Positions 31,476 through 44,469 of a stretch of DNA of 64,000 bases are shown piece by piece. The position numbers and the translations under genes were made by a program. Position 1 is the first letter of the stretch. Every line of letters begins with the position of its first letter. The stretch covers positions 26,327,769 to 26,391,768 of the forward strand of contig CM043971.1 in NCBI GenBank assembly GCA_014529385.2, in the 5' to 3' direction. The notes under the pieces are model-generated. The model did no database searches, was not told where the DNA came from, and was given only the letters and a program-made list of their open reading frames with translations. The stretch comes from Adiantum capillus-veneris. Its lineage: Eukaryota > Streptophyta > Polypodiopsida > Polypodiales > Pteridaceae.

Positions 31476-33316
31476 TTTGCATTTGCGGTGAGTTGATGTA
31501 ATAGGACTAATTTTTGAAGTTCTTAAAGTCGAAAAGAGTGTAGTAGGGCATATCGTTTGTTTAGCACGATTTGAAAGATTGTTGAATAGTCTATTAAATA
31601 GAGCTTATATGAATGAGTTTGAGCTATTAAGAGAGAACATATATTCTTTTCTTAAATAATATACTAAAGACATATTTGATAAAGATTAATGAATAACAGA
31701 TAGTCTGTCTATGAACAGTATAATAAAAACGTAGTTAAAATTGAGATTTTTATTAATATCAATGTTTTATATTTATGTGTTTTAGTTTAAAATGCATGGG
31801 TAGGCTTAAAATAAGTTGAAAAAGTAGTGGAGACCCAAAAATAGAGGTTTTATGAGTTGCGATCTAAAAGCTGCGTTTTCAGCCAAAGAAAAACGTTTTT
31901 CGCAATTCTGTTCGCGTTGCCTTGTAGACTAGATCTATTCCCGTCGTTTTGAGTACCTGGATTGCTCTGTTCTAAGTTCGTTTAATATAAAAGTTATGAT
32001 GAAAACAAACAAAAGGCAGCAGTAGTGTAGTATACACAGGGACAGACAGACATACAACATCATACAGCTCTCCCTGCTATCAACCAAGAAGTAGATTTGT
32101 TTCTTCATGGTGGACTATTGCAATTGAGATTATGAAGGTACATAATTATGTTTTTTTCCTTTGATTCTCATGTTGAATTGGTTGCACGAGTATGTTCTTT
32201 TGGCTATTTTGTAGGCGACGCAGAAATCAATGTGTGAAACAGGATCTGTGCAAAGTGTCATGATAAAAAACACTAACCTTTACGGATCGCTTAGCGATCA
32301 CGTTCTTATCTTATTCTCGCAGGTATACTTAGTGCGAAAATCGAGTTGATCGAACGCCTCAAAACCGGCTATTTTGAGAAATCGCAAGCTTTTCGAGAAA
32401 AAGAAGGATAAAAACACAACGGATGGTGCGTTTAAGGATCATACACAGATCTCCTCTTCTGCGAGTGCGAGTGCGATTGAGAGTGAGAGTGCGAGTGAGA
32501 CGCTGCATGCAAGCGGACTGAAGCTCGGGGGTGGTCGGGAGGTTCGAGCTCCGTACAACAGAGTGCGTCCATATATTCCATTGCTCCTCTGTTGTATCAA
32601 AACTCTGCAAAAATCCATCAATACGAAGATCTCTTTCTCTATCTTTTACTGTCTATCTCTACTATTCCGTTCCTGTGACAGTTGAAGTCAAACCAATGAG
32701 GTAGAAAAGAGAGCTCTAAACTTTTCCTTGGCAAGATGTTCATTAACCAGAACTATAAGATTTCACATTGCTTGTCTCCATGATCTGGTTGCAAAAGCCA
32801 TGGCTCTAGTGCCTCTAATGTATGTCTCTCATTCATAAGCTACCTTACCGAGCTATAAAATGACAGACCTCAGCAAAGATGTTCGGTTGCGAGTTATTGT
32901 GGGAAGCTTTCTCAATTGGAAACAAGATTCTTATTAGAGGGCTTAGCCCAAATATTTTCTCTCGATGTAAAGCACCTTTAGAGGATCCTTTGCATTTGTT
33001 TAAAGGTTTCCCTTCTTCATTCAAAACCACATAGTGCGCCAAAACCACACAGTAGACACTAAAGAAAGATGAAATAATGGCACATGAATTGTCTACAATG
33101 TACAAAAACATACAATCAAATGACACTAGTGTGCTTCCAGTTAAAGTTTTTTTTTTGGTTCACATGTGTAATCACAACCATTCTCCTTTCCTTTTCCATA
33201 ATTAATGGTAGAATGCACCATGCCCTTAATTAGACATATGGAATGCATTGCTAAACAAGGATTCATAGAATGATGATTGTAAAGCCTTACTAAGAGCATG
33301 AACCTATATTGAGTAA
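31476..33316. other. Noncoding region, no gene recognised
   Basis: AT-rich sequence with no transposon or gene motif that I can name. A 103-codon frame at 32374-32685 contains a simple gagtgcgagtg repeat (near 32460-32500) and does not resemble a known protein. The 5 bp before 33317 (AGTAA) are the copia target duplication. Confidence 0.5.
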
Positions 33317-33457
33317 TGTTGGAGCTATATATGGCTCACTCTACTCAACTTGGTTTCACCTATATATTTGTATCTTGTCCTCAATATGAATCAGTCTTTG
33401 GGAGCGTATATGGTGTGTCTCTTGTCTCGTCTCTCTCTTTCTCTCTACATCTCAACA
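33317..33457 (+). repeat. CopA 5' LTR
   Basis: 141 bp, from TGTTGGAGCTATATATGG to ...CATCTCAACA. Confidence 0.93.
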
Positions 33458-33469
33458 TGGTATCAAAGC
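33458..33469 (+). other. CopA primer binding site
   Basis: TGGTATCAAAGC, the tRNA-iMet complement with one substitution (consensus TGGTATCAGAGC), directly after the LTR. Confidence 0.9.
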
Positions 33470-34202
33470 AGTAACGATCATGCGCCGATTCAATTCATAG
33501 TGACAAAACAGTATGTGTATGCGATTTGCATGTAAGATTCAAAAATTGCTACAAATCTTATTTTTGAGCATTGATTCTTGTTAATTGTGGTTGTTTTGTG
33601 TTAAGAAGAATATGATTAGTGTTTTGTGTGACGTTTATTGCTAATCAATCTAATCGTTGATTACGTTTTCTTGTTCATGATACTCTGAACTTCATCTCAA
33701 TTTTTCTTGCTGTTCTGCTCAAAATTTGGAGAAACGGAAAAACTTGTTTGTCCAAAACTTGTTCGTCTCCTCGAGCTCTTCGATTTGAGTTCTAGGTTTG
33801 CGTCAATCGGAGTTCGCAGCAGAAAATTATGCTGTTTTTACTGCAATTGAGCTTGACGCAGCTTTCTTCGTCCTACTTCTTCGTGAAGCGTCCGCGATCG
33901 TTTTTCTTATTTTGGCGTTAACTTTTTCGAGAAGATTTAGCTTTTTGCTATTCATATTGTGGCCGTCAATCTTGCGTCTCACGCCACTCTATTTTGAGGA
34001 CTCTTTTATTATTAACGTCTCCTTTACCCTGCCGTTTTTGGGTGACTTCTCTTACATTTTTGGAAGTTTCTTGAGCATCCTTCTTACGTTTATCGTTGAC
34101 AGAACGCAGTCCTCATATCTCTCTCATTCTCAATTGCGGCCTTCACCATATATGGTGTGCAAATTCTGCGATCTTATCTTATACGTCTTCTCGCAACAAG
34201 AT

Positions 34203-36847
34203 ATGGCTATGAATATTCTCGTCAACGGCTTTCCTTCTGGCCAGCGTTCTGTTCCTCCTTTCCAAGGTCAAGGTTTTTCAGGCTGGAAAGCAAAGATGTT
34301 GTTAATTCTTGAAGGCGATGAACTCTCCGATGTTGTTCTTGGAAATCGTGTTTGTCCGCCTCAGCCTGTTGATACGGATAATGATAACGTGCTTATCACT
34401 GAAGGACCTATATTTGAAGATTGGAATGTTGCCTATACGGATTGGCAACGACGTGATAAAGCAGCTCGTCGGTATATTCTTTCTGCTCTTACTGATTCCC
34501 TTTTGCTTGATATGTACGAACTGCCTACTTCCCACGACGTATGGAAGTACCTTATTGCAAACTTTCAGAAGAAATCTGTCACAGAAATACTTAATTTGAG
34601 AGGGTTGCTTAACAAGTTACAATATGAAGTTGGTACTTCCATGACGGGACATATTGAATCTTTCAAATCTATTATTAATCAACTTGCTGCTGCCGATAAT
34701 CCTGTTCCACAAAAGCAACTGATTACACTTCTCCTTGATACGGTGAAGGACTCTTCTTATGATAACATTGTTACTATTCTCTCTAATAAAGATGGTCTTG
34801 ATTTCGACCAAGCCTACATGTCTTTAATTGAATACTCTCAACGTCAAGAACGTCGTAATGCTAGTCATGAAACAGCTATGATTTCACACGAGGAGACTGA
34901 GTCACAACAGATGGAACGGGCTTTTTATGCTCGAAGGCGTCCATTTCAACGAGGAAACCGCAGAGGTGGAAGTCGCGGTAATATTTTCTCTCGTCTCAAA
35001 TTTCCTAATAAGCAATGTTCTTACTGCAACAGAAATGGCCATACTGAAGATGATTGTTGGGCACATCAATATGATGAAGAACACAATATTACCACAAAAC
35101 AACCACGTTTATCTAGAGACTCTTCTTCTTCTTCTTGTGAATATTGTGGACGATCTGATCATCCCACTCATATGTGCTATAAGCGTCGATTCGACACAGA
35201 TCGGAATAGAGCATATGCTACTGAACATCAAAACAACATTGTACCAGAAACAAGCTGCGTCCTATGTTCAGTTGCTCCAGACAGAATACTTCATGTACGC
35301 GATGGATCACTTTTTATTGTCGATTCTGGTGCTACAGGAAATATGACATATCAGTCTAAGTGGCTTCATAACTATCATCCACTGCCAGTTCAACGTGTTG
35401 TTTATCTTGCCGATGATACTACTTGTCAAGTAAAGGGTATTGGAGACTTATATCTTGGTACCTTATCTTCTTCCACTCGAATTTTGCGAGGAGTATTACA
35501 TGTACCAGATCTTCAACGTAATCTTCTTTCAGTTGCTAGACTTGTTGATCTTGGTCTGTTTGTTGGATTTGATCATACCAAATGCCGAATTGAGAAAGAT
35601 GGACAGACTATAGTCACTGCTCCTCGAAATGGTAATTTGTTTGAACTCTCTCTCAACGATGCTGTAGCAAATGTTGTCACTGCTCCAGGTGATCATGATT
35701 GCAAAGTATGGCATCACCGTTTTGTTCATGCTGATTTCTCAAAACTCCTTGATCTTCAACGTCGTGATCTTGTTCATGGCATGGATCTTAAAGCCCATCC
35801 TCATATGGGAATTTGTGAATTTTGTGCTCTTGGGAAACACAATCGCAAACCCTTTTCTCTTTCAAATACAACTCATTTTCATGACATATTGGATCTTGTT
35901 CATACTGATATATGTGGACCTCTACCTTCTTCGAGATCACAATATCGCTACTTCATTACTTTCATTGATGATTTCTCAAGGTATACGACTGTATTTCTAC
36001 TTAGACAAAAATCTGAAGCCTTATCTGTTTTCAAACAATTCCACAAGGCTGCGGAACTTCAAACTGGTCGTCGCCTTAAGAAGCTTCGTAGTGACAATGG
36101 AGGCGAATATGTTTCTCGAGAGTTTGTGAGTTACTGTGCTGACAGTGGAATTTATCATGAACACACTATTCCATATTCGCCTCAACAGAACGGTGTTGCT
36201 GAACGAAAGAATCGCACTATTCTCAATGCTGTAAGATGTATGCTGATTCATTCTGGCTTATCTCGTGTTTTTTGGGCTGAAGCTACTTTGACAGCAGTAT
36301 TTCTTCAGAATCATCTTCCTACTACTGCACCCTCTGGTAAGATACCCATCACAGCATGGACAGGTGACATTCCTTCTGTATCTCATTTTTGAACCTTTGG
36401 ATGTATTGCTTATATTCATGTTCCCAAAGAAACACGAACAAAGCTTGATGCTCCTGGTCTTAAAGTTATTTTTATTGGATATTCTGACACTTCCAAAGGC
36501 TACAAATTCTATGACCCTTCCTCCAAGAAAGTAATTGTGAATCGTGATGCTACTTTTAACAAACAGCTTATGGGAGGCTCATGGTCCATGGATGATTCTG
36601 ATGATACTAAATCATTGCTTCAAGCTTTTCCATTTCTTTCAGAAGATGAAACTCTTCCTATAGAGCAACTTTCGTCTTCACAACCATCCATTCCGAATGT
36701 CGCCAATGATGATATTGATATTTTTGTTGATCTGCCTATTGATTTTGAACATGGCTCATGTCATGTTTATGATGACGATATTGCTGATAATGCTTTTTCT
36801 ACTTCCGAAGATCCAGTTACTTATGATGAAGCTATTTCTTCACCACA
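34203..36847 (+). pseudogene. CopA gag-pol, first copy (C1), 3'-truncated
   Basis: ATG at 34203 starts MAMNILVNGFPSGQRSVPPF. The open frame extends upstream to 33798, but that part is leader. Order: copia-type gag, two zinc knuckles (CSYCNRNGHTEDDC and CEYCGRSDHPTHMC), protease (FIVDSGATGNMTY), pre-integrase HHCC (WHHRFVHADF ... CEFCALGKHN), integrase D-D-E (LVHTDICGPL, RSDNGGEY, NGVAERKN). TGA at 36390-36392 interrupts before TFGCIAYIHVPKETRTKLD. The frame then stays open to the junction at 36847, inside DEAISSP, before the reverse transcriptase. No RT or RNase H remains in this copy. Confidence 0.92.
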
Positions 36848-36867
36848 CTGTCTCTGATAGTTGACGC

Positions 36868-37380
36868 CCCACCATCAAGACATGTTTGGTGATGCTATAT
36901 TGATGACAAGCTACACAACATATTCACTTCTGATCACGAGTTAATCGATAGCCTTTACCCCTTTTTATTGAACCTTTGTATTCATTATTGTATTTGATAG
37001 GATAAAAGGAGTGATGTAGCTCCTCATAAAATATTCATTGTAAAAGGAGTGATGTAGTTCCTCATAAAATATTCATTGTAAAAGGAGTGATGTAGCTCCT
37101 CATGAATATTTGTACATTCAATGATTTTTATAATATAACGATGGGTGTATATAGAGATGTGGGTTTTTTCCTTGATCGCCCAAGGGTTTTTTCATCCACA
37201 GTTAGGGACCCTTATTTGATCGGGGGTGTTGACCTTATATGTGAAGCTACTCAATATATGGATTACATATATAGCTTCTCTATATAGAGCACCGAGGTCC
37301 CCTCTATATATACATCATCTCATGTGTGCATTCTACACACTTGGACTTCTATTTCTGTGCTCTCTCTGTCTCTCTCAACA
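36868..37380 (+). mobile_element. 3' part of a small copia-like LTR element (copy in block A)
   Basis: Homologous in forward orientation to the 3' interior of the element at 6666-9081 (acatgtttggtgatgc, gcctttacccctttttattg). It includes three ~35-bp repeats around aaaaggagtgatgtagctcc, the conserved 3' box and a 154-bp LTR (37227-37380) ending TCTCAACA. The 5' half is absent. Confidence 0.85.
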
Positions 37381-38201
37381 ATGATGACGGCATCGTTGGC
37401 ACCCCCTCTCCAAAACCTTGAAGAATAGATGAGCCATGTTATATAAATTGAATGTTGTGGAAGGGATGCAAAAAAGTAGGAGATGTAGGCAGGAGAGGAG
37501 AGTAAACTAAGAAAAACAAGTGTTTTTTTTTGTGTAGAAGATAAGAAGGAGCTTGAGGGAAGCTTGGGGAGAAGTCTTTAAGGAATCTCAGAAAGACACT
37601 GAGCGAGATTTGGAAAAACCAAGAGCGAGCAAAGTCAGAGGGGGGACGAGAGTGGAACTTGATTACAAAACTTAATCGTTAACAACACTATGCTATCATA
37701 ATTAATTTCTCATTAATTGTTTGTGACATGTTTGTGAACAAAGGACAATAAGGTTGCTAACAAAGGGTAGTGTGGGCGAGGGTGCAAACTTTCTCATTCT
37801 AATATGTAATCTTCCCCTTAAAATCTACAACACTTTGATTCATCCATGCTCTTCCTATCATCCTTTGAATATCTGAGAGTTTTAGAAAGAATATAATCCC
37901 CTTCTTGACCTTATTATTGTGCCACAATGCCCTTCTTCTTGCCCGTAGTTATCCGAAGAGAAATGGGGAAGGAACAGTCTTTGCACACACACAAATGACA
38001 TAACTATCTTTCCCAGTCGACCAAGTCATTGGTTACCATCCATCTTTGTGCCCTTGATCTTCAATTCAAGCTCCAAGCATCTCAGTTTTCTCCTTGGTTT
38101 GAGCCAATTGAAGCTCCTTTTCATTGGGAAATGCTAAGCACCAATTGAAGAAGTGGTAGAAATGGATTGCATCATGCCACCTTGGCATACCCACTACCTT
38201 G
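37381..38201 (-). other. Flank with weak LINE similarity
   Basis: Mostly unrecognised. From about 37985 to 38060 the minus strand resembles 38218-38290 in the adjacent LINE remnant (tgacatagctatcttaccca versus tgacataactatctttccca), so part of it is probably a diverged LINE piece in the same orientation. Confidence 0.45.
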
Positions 38202-38226
38202 CAGCTTCTAACAAATTATGACATAG

Positions 38227-39841
38227 CTATCTTACCCAACCAACAAAGTCATTGTTCACCATCCAGATCTGCTCCCTTGATTGCCCATGCAGAATCCTAG
38301 CTCCATTCTTGGTCAACAACATACAATTCGATTGGAAATACAAGTGAACTTCCTCCAACTCCCTTGAAATGTATGGCAGATCATGTTGCAATGTTTTTGT
38401 GCAAGCATTCATATCCCCAAATACGAGAACACCACCTTCCCCTTTGAAATAAGCAATGTCCTCTTCTAAATAAAAAAATGGATGATCACTATCCATGCAA
38501 GCATAAAAGGGGAAATCATGATGAGGAATGTAGCAACCGGTTACAAAAATAGGAACTCGTTTTGGTGTCATAATTTTCAGCCATGCGTAACATTTGTACT
38601 TATCATTTTTCACAATTGATAGAAAATCTTTCAATCCTTTCTTAACCATACATGTTATCCCTCCTTGACCTCTTCGTTGCTTAAGATTCTTTGACCACAT
38701 CAATGAACGTACATTGTAATCCTCCAAGCCGTTAATCCTTTGTGTATCATGCTCCCAAGTTTCAACCAGAAGTACAACATTGGCTTTGCTTGCTAGTTCA
38801 TCAATGCCAACCCCCGCATTCCATGGGTATCCATTGCAATTCCAAAAGCATATTTTCAATTGTAACTTGGCCTCATAGGTCGTGCATCCCTGTTTGCTCG
38901 AGGGACTTTTCTCCTCCTTGGGTACATTTTCTTTGTGAGAGATCTCTGTGTTTTTCTTATTCTTCTCGTCGTATGCCTTACGATGCATATTTTGTTTCTT
39001 AATAGTGTGATCTTCACATACAAAACATTTTGTATCCATCAAATAGATCCAACTATTATCAAGGATAATCTTTTGTTTGGTCTCATCCGGCATGGTGCAT
39101 ACAATTGGTCGTTCTCTCGAGCAAGAAGCTCCTTGCTTACCCACTCTATATTCTTGATAGACCATAACTCCGCATATGCCAAAGTGGGTTTTGAAGAGAT
39201 CTTTGATAACAATGGCAAGAGAAGGAGGCGTCTCTAACTTCTCTTTGGGAATGCCACGAATCAAAATTTTCTTAGAACGTCTCTCCCGTTCCCTTAACTC
39301 TTCCACATCCACATTCTCAACATTGTTTGTTTGAGCCATAGCTTGCATGAGTGTGGAATTAGGAACCACATTGTTACCACATACATCATCCCAAGACTTT
39401 TTTGTGTATATATTTTTCATGTCGCATACATCCTAGCTCATGGTCTCGTATTTCTCCTCTTTCAATACATGGTCATCCTCTACTTTTCTCATGCACTCCT
39501 TCAAAGCATTCAAGTCCACAAGAGAGAGTTTACATTCCTTGACTTCCTCTTCAAGTTGCATCAAACATGTTGTTTGCATATCAAGTGTCTTCTTGAGATT
39601 CCCATTCTCAACCACAAGTACAGGTAGCATGCTATTCTCCATTGCAAGTGTCTGTAAGTCTTCACCTTGTTTGTTTATGGTCTCTTGCAATGATACCAAG
39701 TATGCCATGATCATGGTTTTTGATGTCATCGGTTAAGTAGTTGCGTTGCTATCTCCACACTTAGGAGATTTGGGATCATTTTCCACAATCATTGTGGACC
39801 TTGTTTGAAGAAGAAGAACCCTTGCGAGTGCCGGAAGACAT
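38227..39841 (-). pseudogene. LINE fragment: L1-type ORF1 fused to APE endonuclease
   Basis: On the minus strand, MSSGTRKGSSSSN starts at 39841 and soon changes frame. From 39735 one frame runs to 38227 with a single TAG at 39433-39435. It encodes a coiled-coil segment (LEEEVKECKLSLVDLNALKE), an RRM/C-terminal-domain pair like L1 ORF1p (KKILIRGIPKEKL; RPIVCTMPDETKQKIILDN) and then an APE-type endonuclease (ICFWNCNG, VLLVETWEHD, VTGCYIP, VLVFGDMNACT). The frame ends before the last catalytic SDH motif and no reverse transcriptase is present. L1 elements usually keep ORF1 and endonuclease-RT in separate ORFs, so the continuous frame is odd. It is 3'-truncated at the block A junction. Confidence 0.75.
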
Positions 39842-40066
39842 TGTATGTAAAACAAGAGATGAACGTCAACTTTCTTGAACATGTTCAGTTCAGAAATTTT
39901 TCTATAGAAACACCTTTCATAACTTTTAACATTTATATTTTAACATCAATGCGTACAAGATATTGTGCTCTTCGATTGAGGCTATAGATCACCCAAATCG
40001 GAGTTCCAATGAAAAAGTTATGATCAAAAGAGTGAACTATTGTCTACTAGGTAAAAAAATGGCTGC

Positions 40067-40070
<4 letters not shown>

Positions 40071-40124
<54 letters not shown>
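40071..40124. repeat. (GA)n microsatellite
   Basis: About 54 bp of uninterrupted GA repeat. The frames through it are artefacts. Confidence 0.95.
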
Positions 40125-40127
<3 letters not shown>

Positions 40128-41789
40128 CCCTTCTTTGGTCACCCCCCCTTCCTCCCCTTCTCCTCCTTGAAGTCATGAAAAACCCTTTCTTTTTATTCGC
40201 TTTTTGTTTCACAAGAGTCACATTGCCATGATTGATGTGACATGGAAAAGTGGGTTGATGATGTCCAAAATGCAACCTGCACAAAAATCCATGAAAACCA
40301 CTGGAACATGGCCAAAAAGTTGTGCAAGGGAAAAATGAGGAGTTCTGGTCTCTATGGTGAGACCAGCCAGCCCTTCTAGTGCTTAGTATAAGCTATGAAA
40401 ATCCATCATCCCCCTCCCTTCTCCCCCTACTTTGTAACACCACATAGACTGTAACATGCCTCACTTCCAAACCTTTTTCCCTTTATATAGGGTAATCCCC
40501 CAATGGGTAGATTCTCCGGTTAAGGCAACACCGATCATAAAATCATGCTACAATGACTGGAGAAGCTCACTAGCTACGATGAGGGCTTGGTTGATTTGAA
40601 GGCTATGGAATACAAGGGGTAGATAGGAAAGTTGTAGCTGGGACCTTTTCTTTGGTTGTGGTGCTTGAACTACGAGCAAGAGTTGATAATATTCAAACTA
40701 TGGATGGACTACATGGGCATCTTTTAAACAAGCCACTTTATCAAAGAGAAAGAGAATGTTACAAAGAATAATTTTCTAAGGTAAGTGCAACAATGCAACA
40801 AATGTCTCTTTCCATTGGATTTATTGAGAGAATTTGAAAATAGATTTGAATAACTATCTACTTTCAACTTATCAATAGATTTATTTGAAATAGTAAACAA
40901 CTAAGCTCAGTATTCAAGTGGTAAAAAACTTGGTTGTTTACATTGACATGGTGAGCTCAAGGCCCCTTTGTGGCAAGACTTTGGGGAGGGCTCATGTGTG
41001 TGCAATACCAATGATAGCCAATGGTGGCTTTAAGTGTGGATGGTATGCCAATATCTATGCCTTGGTCACATAAGGCTTAGGTGGGCTTGTAAGGGATTTT
41101 TAGGTGCTCAAGTTGGATGAAGGTCCATGTGGGATATCATCATGTCTTCTCAATTCTTGTTGCACTGCGTTATAGTACCATACATGCTAACGGATCATTG
41201 AAGATCTTAATAACAAGCATGAGAATGCTGACAAAGGAAAGTTAAAGAAGCAGAGGAAACGATAGAAATCTTGCAACTTTATAACATTGAAAAGCTATGG
41301 TGGAAATTGTACATGTAGACTTGTACTGATGAAAGTGTAGAAATGTTGGGCATCGGCTGAGAAAAGGAAATTCTCTTCTCACTACAATGTGGAAAAGAAG
41401 ATCGAATTCTATGGTTTCAAGCAGAATGAAGTAGACCAAAGTGTTCTTATCATCGACGAGTACAAAGAGAGATTATTGTGTCGACATAAATAAACTCGAC
41501 GGGCGATCGATTGAAGATGAAGTTTGTTGAGGGCTTGCAAGAATTGTTGAAGTTTCAAGTGAAGGGTGCACGCTTTGTTGATTTTAACTAGAGTAGCACA
41601 ATGTTTCAAAGGAAACATCGTTCTAATAATGCTATAGAAAGTCCTTGAAACCCACCTCATCAGTCTTTTCCAAATCTTCGAGGTCACAATGCACAATAGC
41701 AACGAGGACACTTCCCTTATAGGTGGAATGGAAATGCAACCAAACGAAGAAATCTCATGTGTGTTGGCACTAAGGATCACAATTCCATG
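40125..41789. other. Unassigned region with a possible gag remnant
   Basis: No clear gene. Between about 41395 and 41760, plus-strand frames give discontinuous pieces such as KKIEFYGFKQNEVDQSVLII and FVEGLQELLKFQVKGARF that resemble a degraded retrotransposon gag. This is a weak call. Confidence 0.35.
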
Positions 41790-42457
41790 AAAGACCGATG
41801 ACGGCTAGTTTCTGCAAAATCGTTTTCAATCAGGAGAAAATTCAAAAACAAAAAGCGAAGTTGCTTTTCAGGCATGTACGCAGTCTGCGAACGATAAGTC
41901 AAAATCGGTGCAGAATTTGAAAAAAACTTTCTTCTGCAAAGTGGTAGACCACATCGATTCCGGGGCCCATAGCGGATAGTTTCTGCAAAATCTTTTTCAA
42001 TTAAGAGAAAAATCAAAAGCATAAAACGAAAGTTGCTTTTCAGGTATGTACGCAGTCCGCGAACGATAACTCAAAGTTGTAGACCACATCGATTCCGGTG
42101 CCTTTCGTGGATAGTTTCTGCAAAATCTTTTTCAATTAAGAGAAAAATCAAAAGCATAAAACAAAAGTTGCTTTTCAGGTATGTACGCAGTCCGCGAACG
42201 ATAACTCAAAATCGGTGCAGAATTTGAAAAAACTTTCTTCTGCAAAGTTGTAGACCACATCGATTCCGGTCCCTCATGCGGGTAGTTTTGAAAATCGGTG
42301 CAAGATTTGAAAAAACTTTCTTCTGCAAAGTTGTAGACCACATCGATTTTGATGCCTCACGCAGGGTAGTTTTCAAAATCGGTGCAGAATTTGAAAAAAC
42401 TTTCTCTTTCAATTAGGAGAGAAATCGAAAACAAAAAACGTACTGCTCTGATACCAT

Positions 42458-42512
<55 letters not shown>

Positions 42513-42617
42513 ACAAAAATAGAACCCCAAAGTGTGTAGAATACACACATGAGATGTTGTATATATACAGGGGACCTGGAAGCCATATATTGAGTAGCTT
42601 CGCATATAAGCTCAACA
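41790..42617 (-). mobile_element. 5' fragment of the small element family of 6666-9081
   Basis: The minus strand has a 5' LTR (42457-42617, 161 bp, enlarged by a (GA)n run), the primer site complement gctctgatacca (42445-42456) and leader tandem repeats (tatgtacgcagtccgcgaac near 42042 and 42180). The copy is truncated at about 41790. Confidence 0.85.
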
Positions 42618-43554
42618 CAAAGTGGAAGCAAGTCCGCTAAGACGGAACCAAAAGGAGAAGTAGTTGTAAGCCAGGAGCAGCATGTGGAGTTGAAAGACCA
42701 CAACCAATATTGGGGAAACAACCACCTCTACCAAGAGTACGACCAGTCGGCATAAGATACACACCAGCAATAAACGAACTAGAAGAGAAGGATTTGGTAC
42801 CTATGCATGCATATTACAAAGATTCCAATGGATATGCAGCAAATCCTGTCTATTATCCATCGGAAGAACCTAAAATGCAAGAACCTTGGAGCATGATTGG
42901 AAGTACAGAACCACCAACAACTAACTAGGCTGTAGGAGAAGGAAGATACAGCTTGGATGAACGAACATTGTTGTTCATAGCATACGGAGGCATGGGCGGG
43001 CAGAGGCATGCGTACCAACAGAGAGGAGCTCAAGGAGCACCTCAACAGCCGAAGGGACCCTGCTACAAGTGTGGCGGAGATCATTGGCTAAGGGACTGTC
43101 CTCATGATGAAATCATTAGAGTGAACGCGTATTTCACTAAGTGTGGAATTACTCACTTGATTCCTGATTTCCCTAAGAACCCGAGCGAAGGAGCAAAAAC
43201 TACTTTGAACATGCTGGAAGCAGTACCTTCCAGTGGGAGGTCAAAAAACGAAACAGTAATACCTATTCAGGCAGTCACACGCGCACAAGCTCAAAAAGGA
43301 CAAACGAACCCATAATTGAAGAGCCAAAGACCGATGCCCCTAGTGCAGAAATGAAAAATCAAAGAAGCACTTGGAAAGCTAGAAAGTCTCGTATGAAAGC
43401 TAGGAGGGAAAGAGAGCAAACGGCTCTATCCGAGGAGCTAAAACACACAAAGGATAGATTGGAGCGATTAGAGTATCTAACTAGTTTAAGTTCACACACT
43501 ACTACAACCAAAGGGGCTTTAAGAGGTGCCCTTAAGAGCATGCGTGTAGGGTAA
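42618..43554 (+). pseudogene. Ty3/gypsy gag fragment with CCHC knuckle
   Basis: Plus-strand pieces encode a hydrophilic gag-like region (42710-42926), then GPCYKCGGDHWLRDCPHDE (CX2CX4HX4C) near 43060, then PIQAVTRAQAQKGQ, a string typical of the gag-protease link in gypsy elements. A Lys/Arg-rich coiled stretch follows (43351-43554). Stops separate the pieces. No pol follows directly. Confidence 0.6.
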
Positions 43555-44469
43555 ACCCATGATACGTGGAGGCACCACGCAGCCCAGGTCTAAGGCCTTT
43601 GAAATTCCATCCAAAAAACCACTTTGAAGGTTCAAATTTCCTCCTCCTTTGAAGGTTTGCTATACCTTGCTCCAAGATTGGATTCTCGAGCCACTGAGTT
43701 CGGCCAAAACTTCATCATGCTGACTCCCACCCACCCCCTTCAACCTTGTTATGTTTAGACTCCTTGAGACAAAAGATCATCTGATCTCGCACCGTCTACA
43801 AATTGATGTTGACTTCTTGTAGTTGTACCTTGCTCATTAGGAATTTGATTGACAAGCGGTCAACTTCTATGGACTTTATAGATCATGTACCACATTGTCA
43901 AACTTGCTCGAGGCCCAAAAAAATCCAGATGGCATGATTTCCAACATCTTTGACTTGGCCCATAATTGGCCCCCTATAAAACTTCAACTGATCATAACTT
44001 GCTATCCAGAGCTCTGATTGGAAATCCTAAAAAACAAGCATGCTTCATAATTTGAGCACTACACATCTATCTGTTGACATCTGCCTGTGCCATCTGTCCC
44101 AAATTCCCCTACCTGTCAAGGTTCTACTAAACCTTCTAACTTTGCAATGCAATATCTTGAGCACCGGGGCTCCGTTTGACGAGCCTCCTGGACCGGCTTC
44201 TAGAGCACATCTAACACTACATTTTAGAGCACTAGCTTGGCACTTTGAGCACCTTCATATGCTATCCCATCTAGACTATCCTTGAGCTTTTTGGCCTAGA
44301 AAGCCACTTTAAACATACATTTCCACTACCCTTTGGCTGCCCAGGGACTCCATACCTGCTCTAGCCTTCTGCACTACACCTGCCTGTAGCCTTTGCCTAG
44401 CATATATCACTTTCCAGCTCATACCAACTTTGGTTGCACCAATGTGTGCAAGACCATGGGTGGAGGGTG
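43555..44469. other. Unassigned, no gene recognised
   Basis: Unique-looking sequence with C/T-rich stretches. No domain or repeat that I can name. Confidence 0.5.

Larger units (their letters stand above)
36848..38201 (+). repeat. Block A, copy 1 (1,354 bp, also at 59744-61097)
   Basis: Aligns without gaps to 59744-61097, with roughly ten substitutions seen. It consists of about 18 bp of the 3' LTR tail of an element like 57374-59762, the 3' part of a small copia-like element (to 37380), and flanking sequence with LINE-like similarity. The left junction shares ACCACA (36842-36847) with the donor-side sequence ending at 59743. Confidence 0.9.

Noticed and set aside
32374-32685. 103-codon frame as a possible gene
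   Set aside because: It contains a gagtgcgag simple repeat, shows no domain, and the antisense frame is equally open.
33798-34202. N-terminal extension of the copia gag-pol frame with hydrophobic segments, suggesting a signal or envelope-like region
   Set aside because: It starts at TTG, lies in the leader between primer site and the gag ATG, and its hydrophobicity reflects T-rich sequence. C2 has a TAG in this part at 47046.
34302-36251. Minus-strand frames of 64-77 codons repeated identically in all three copia copies
   Set aside because: They are antisense shadows of gag-pol, conserved only because the sense strand is.
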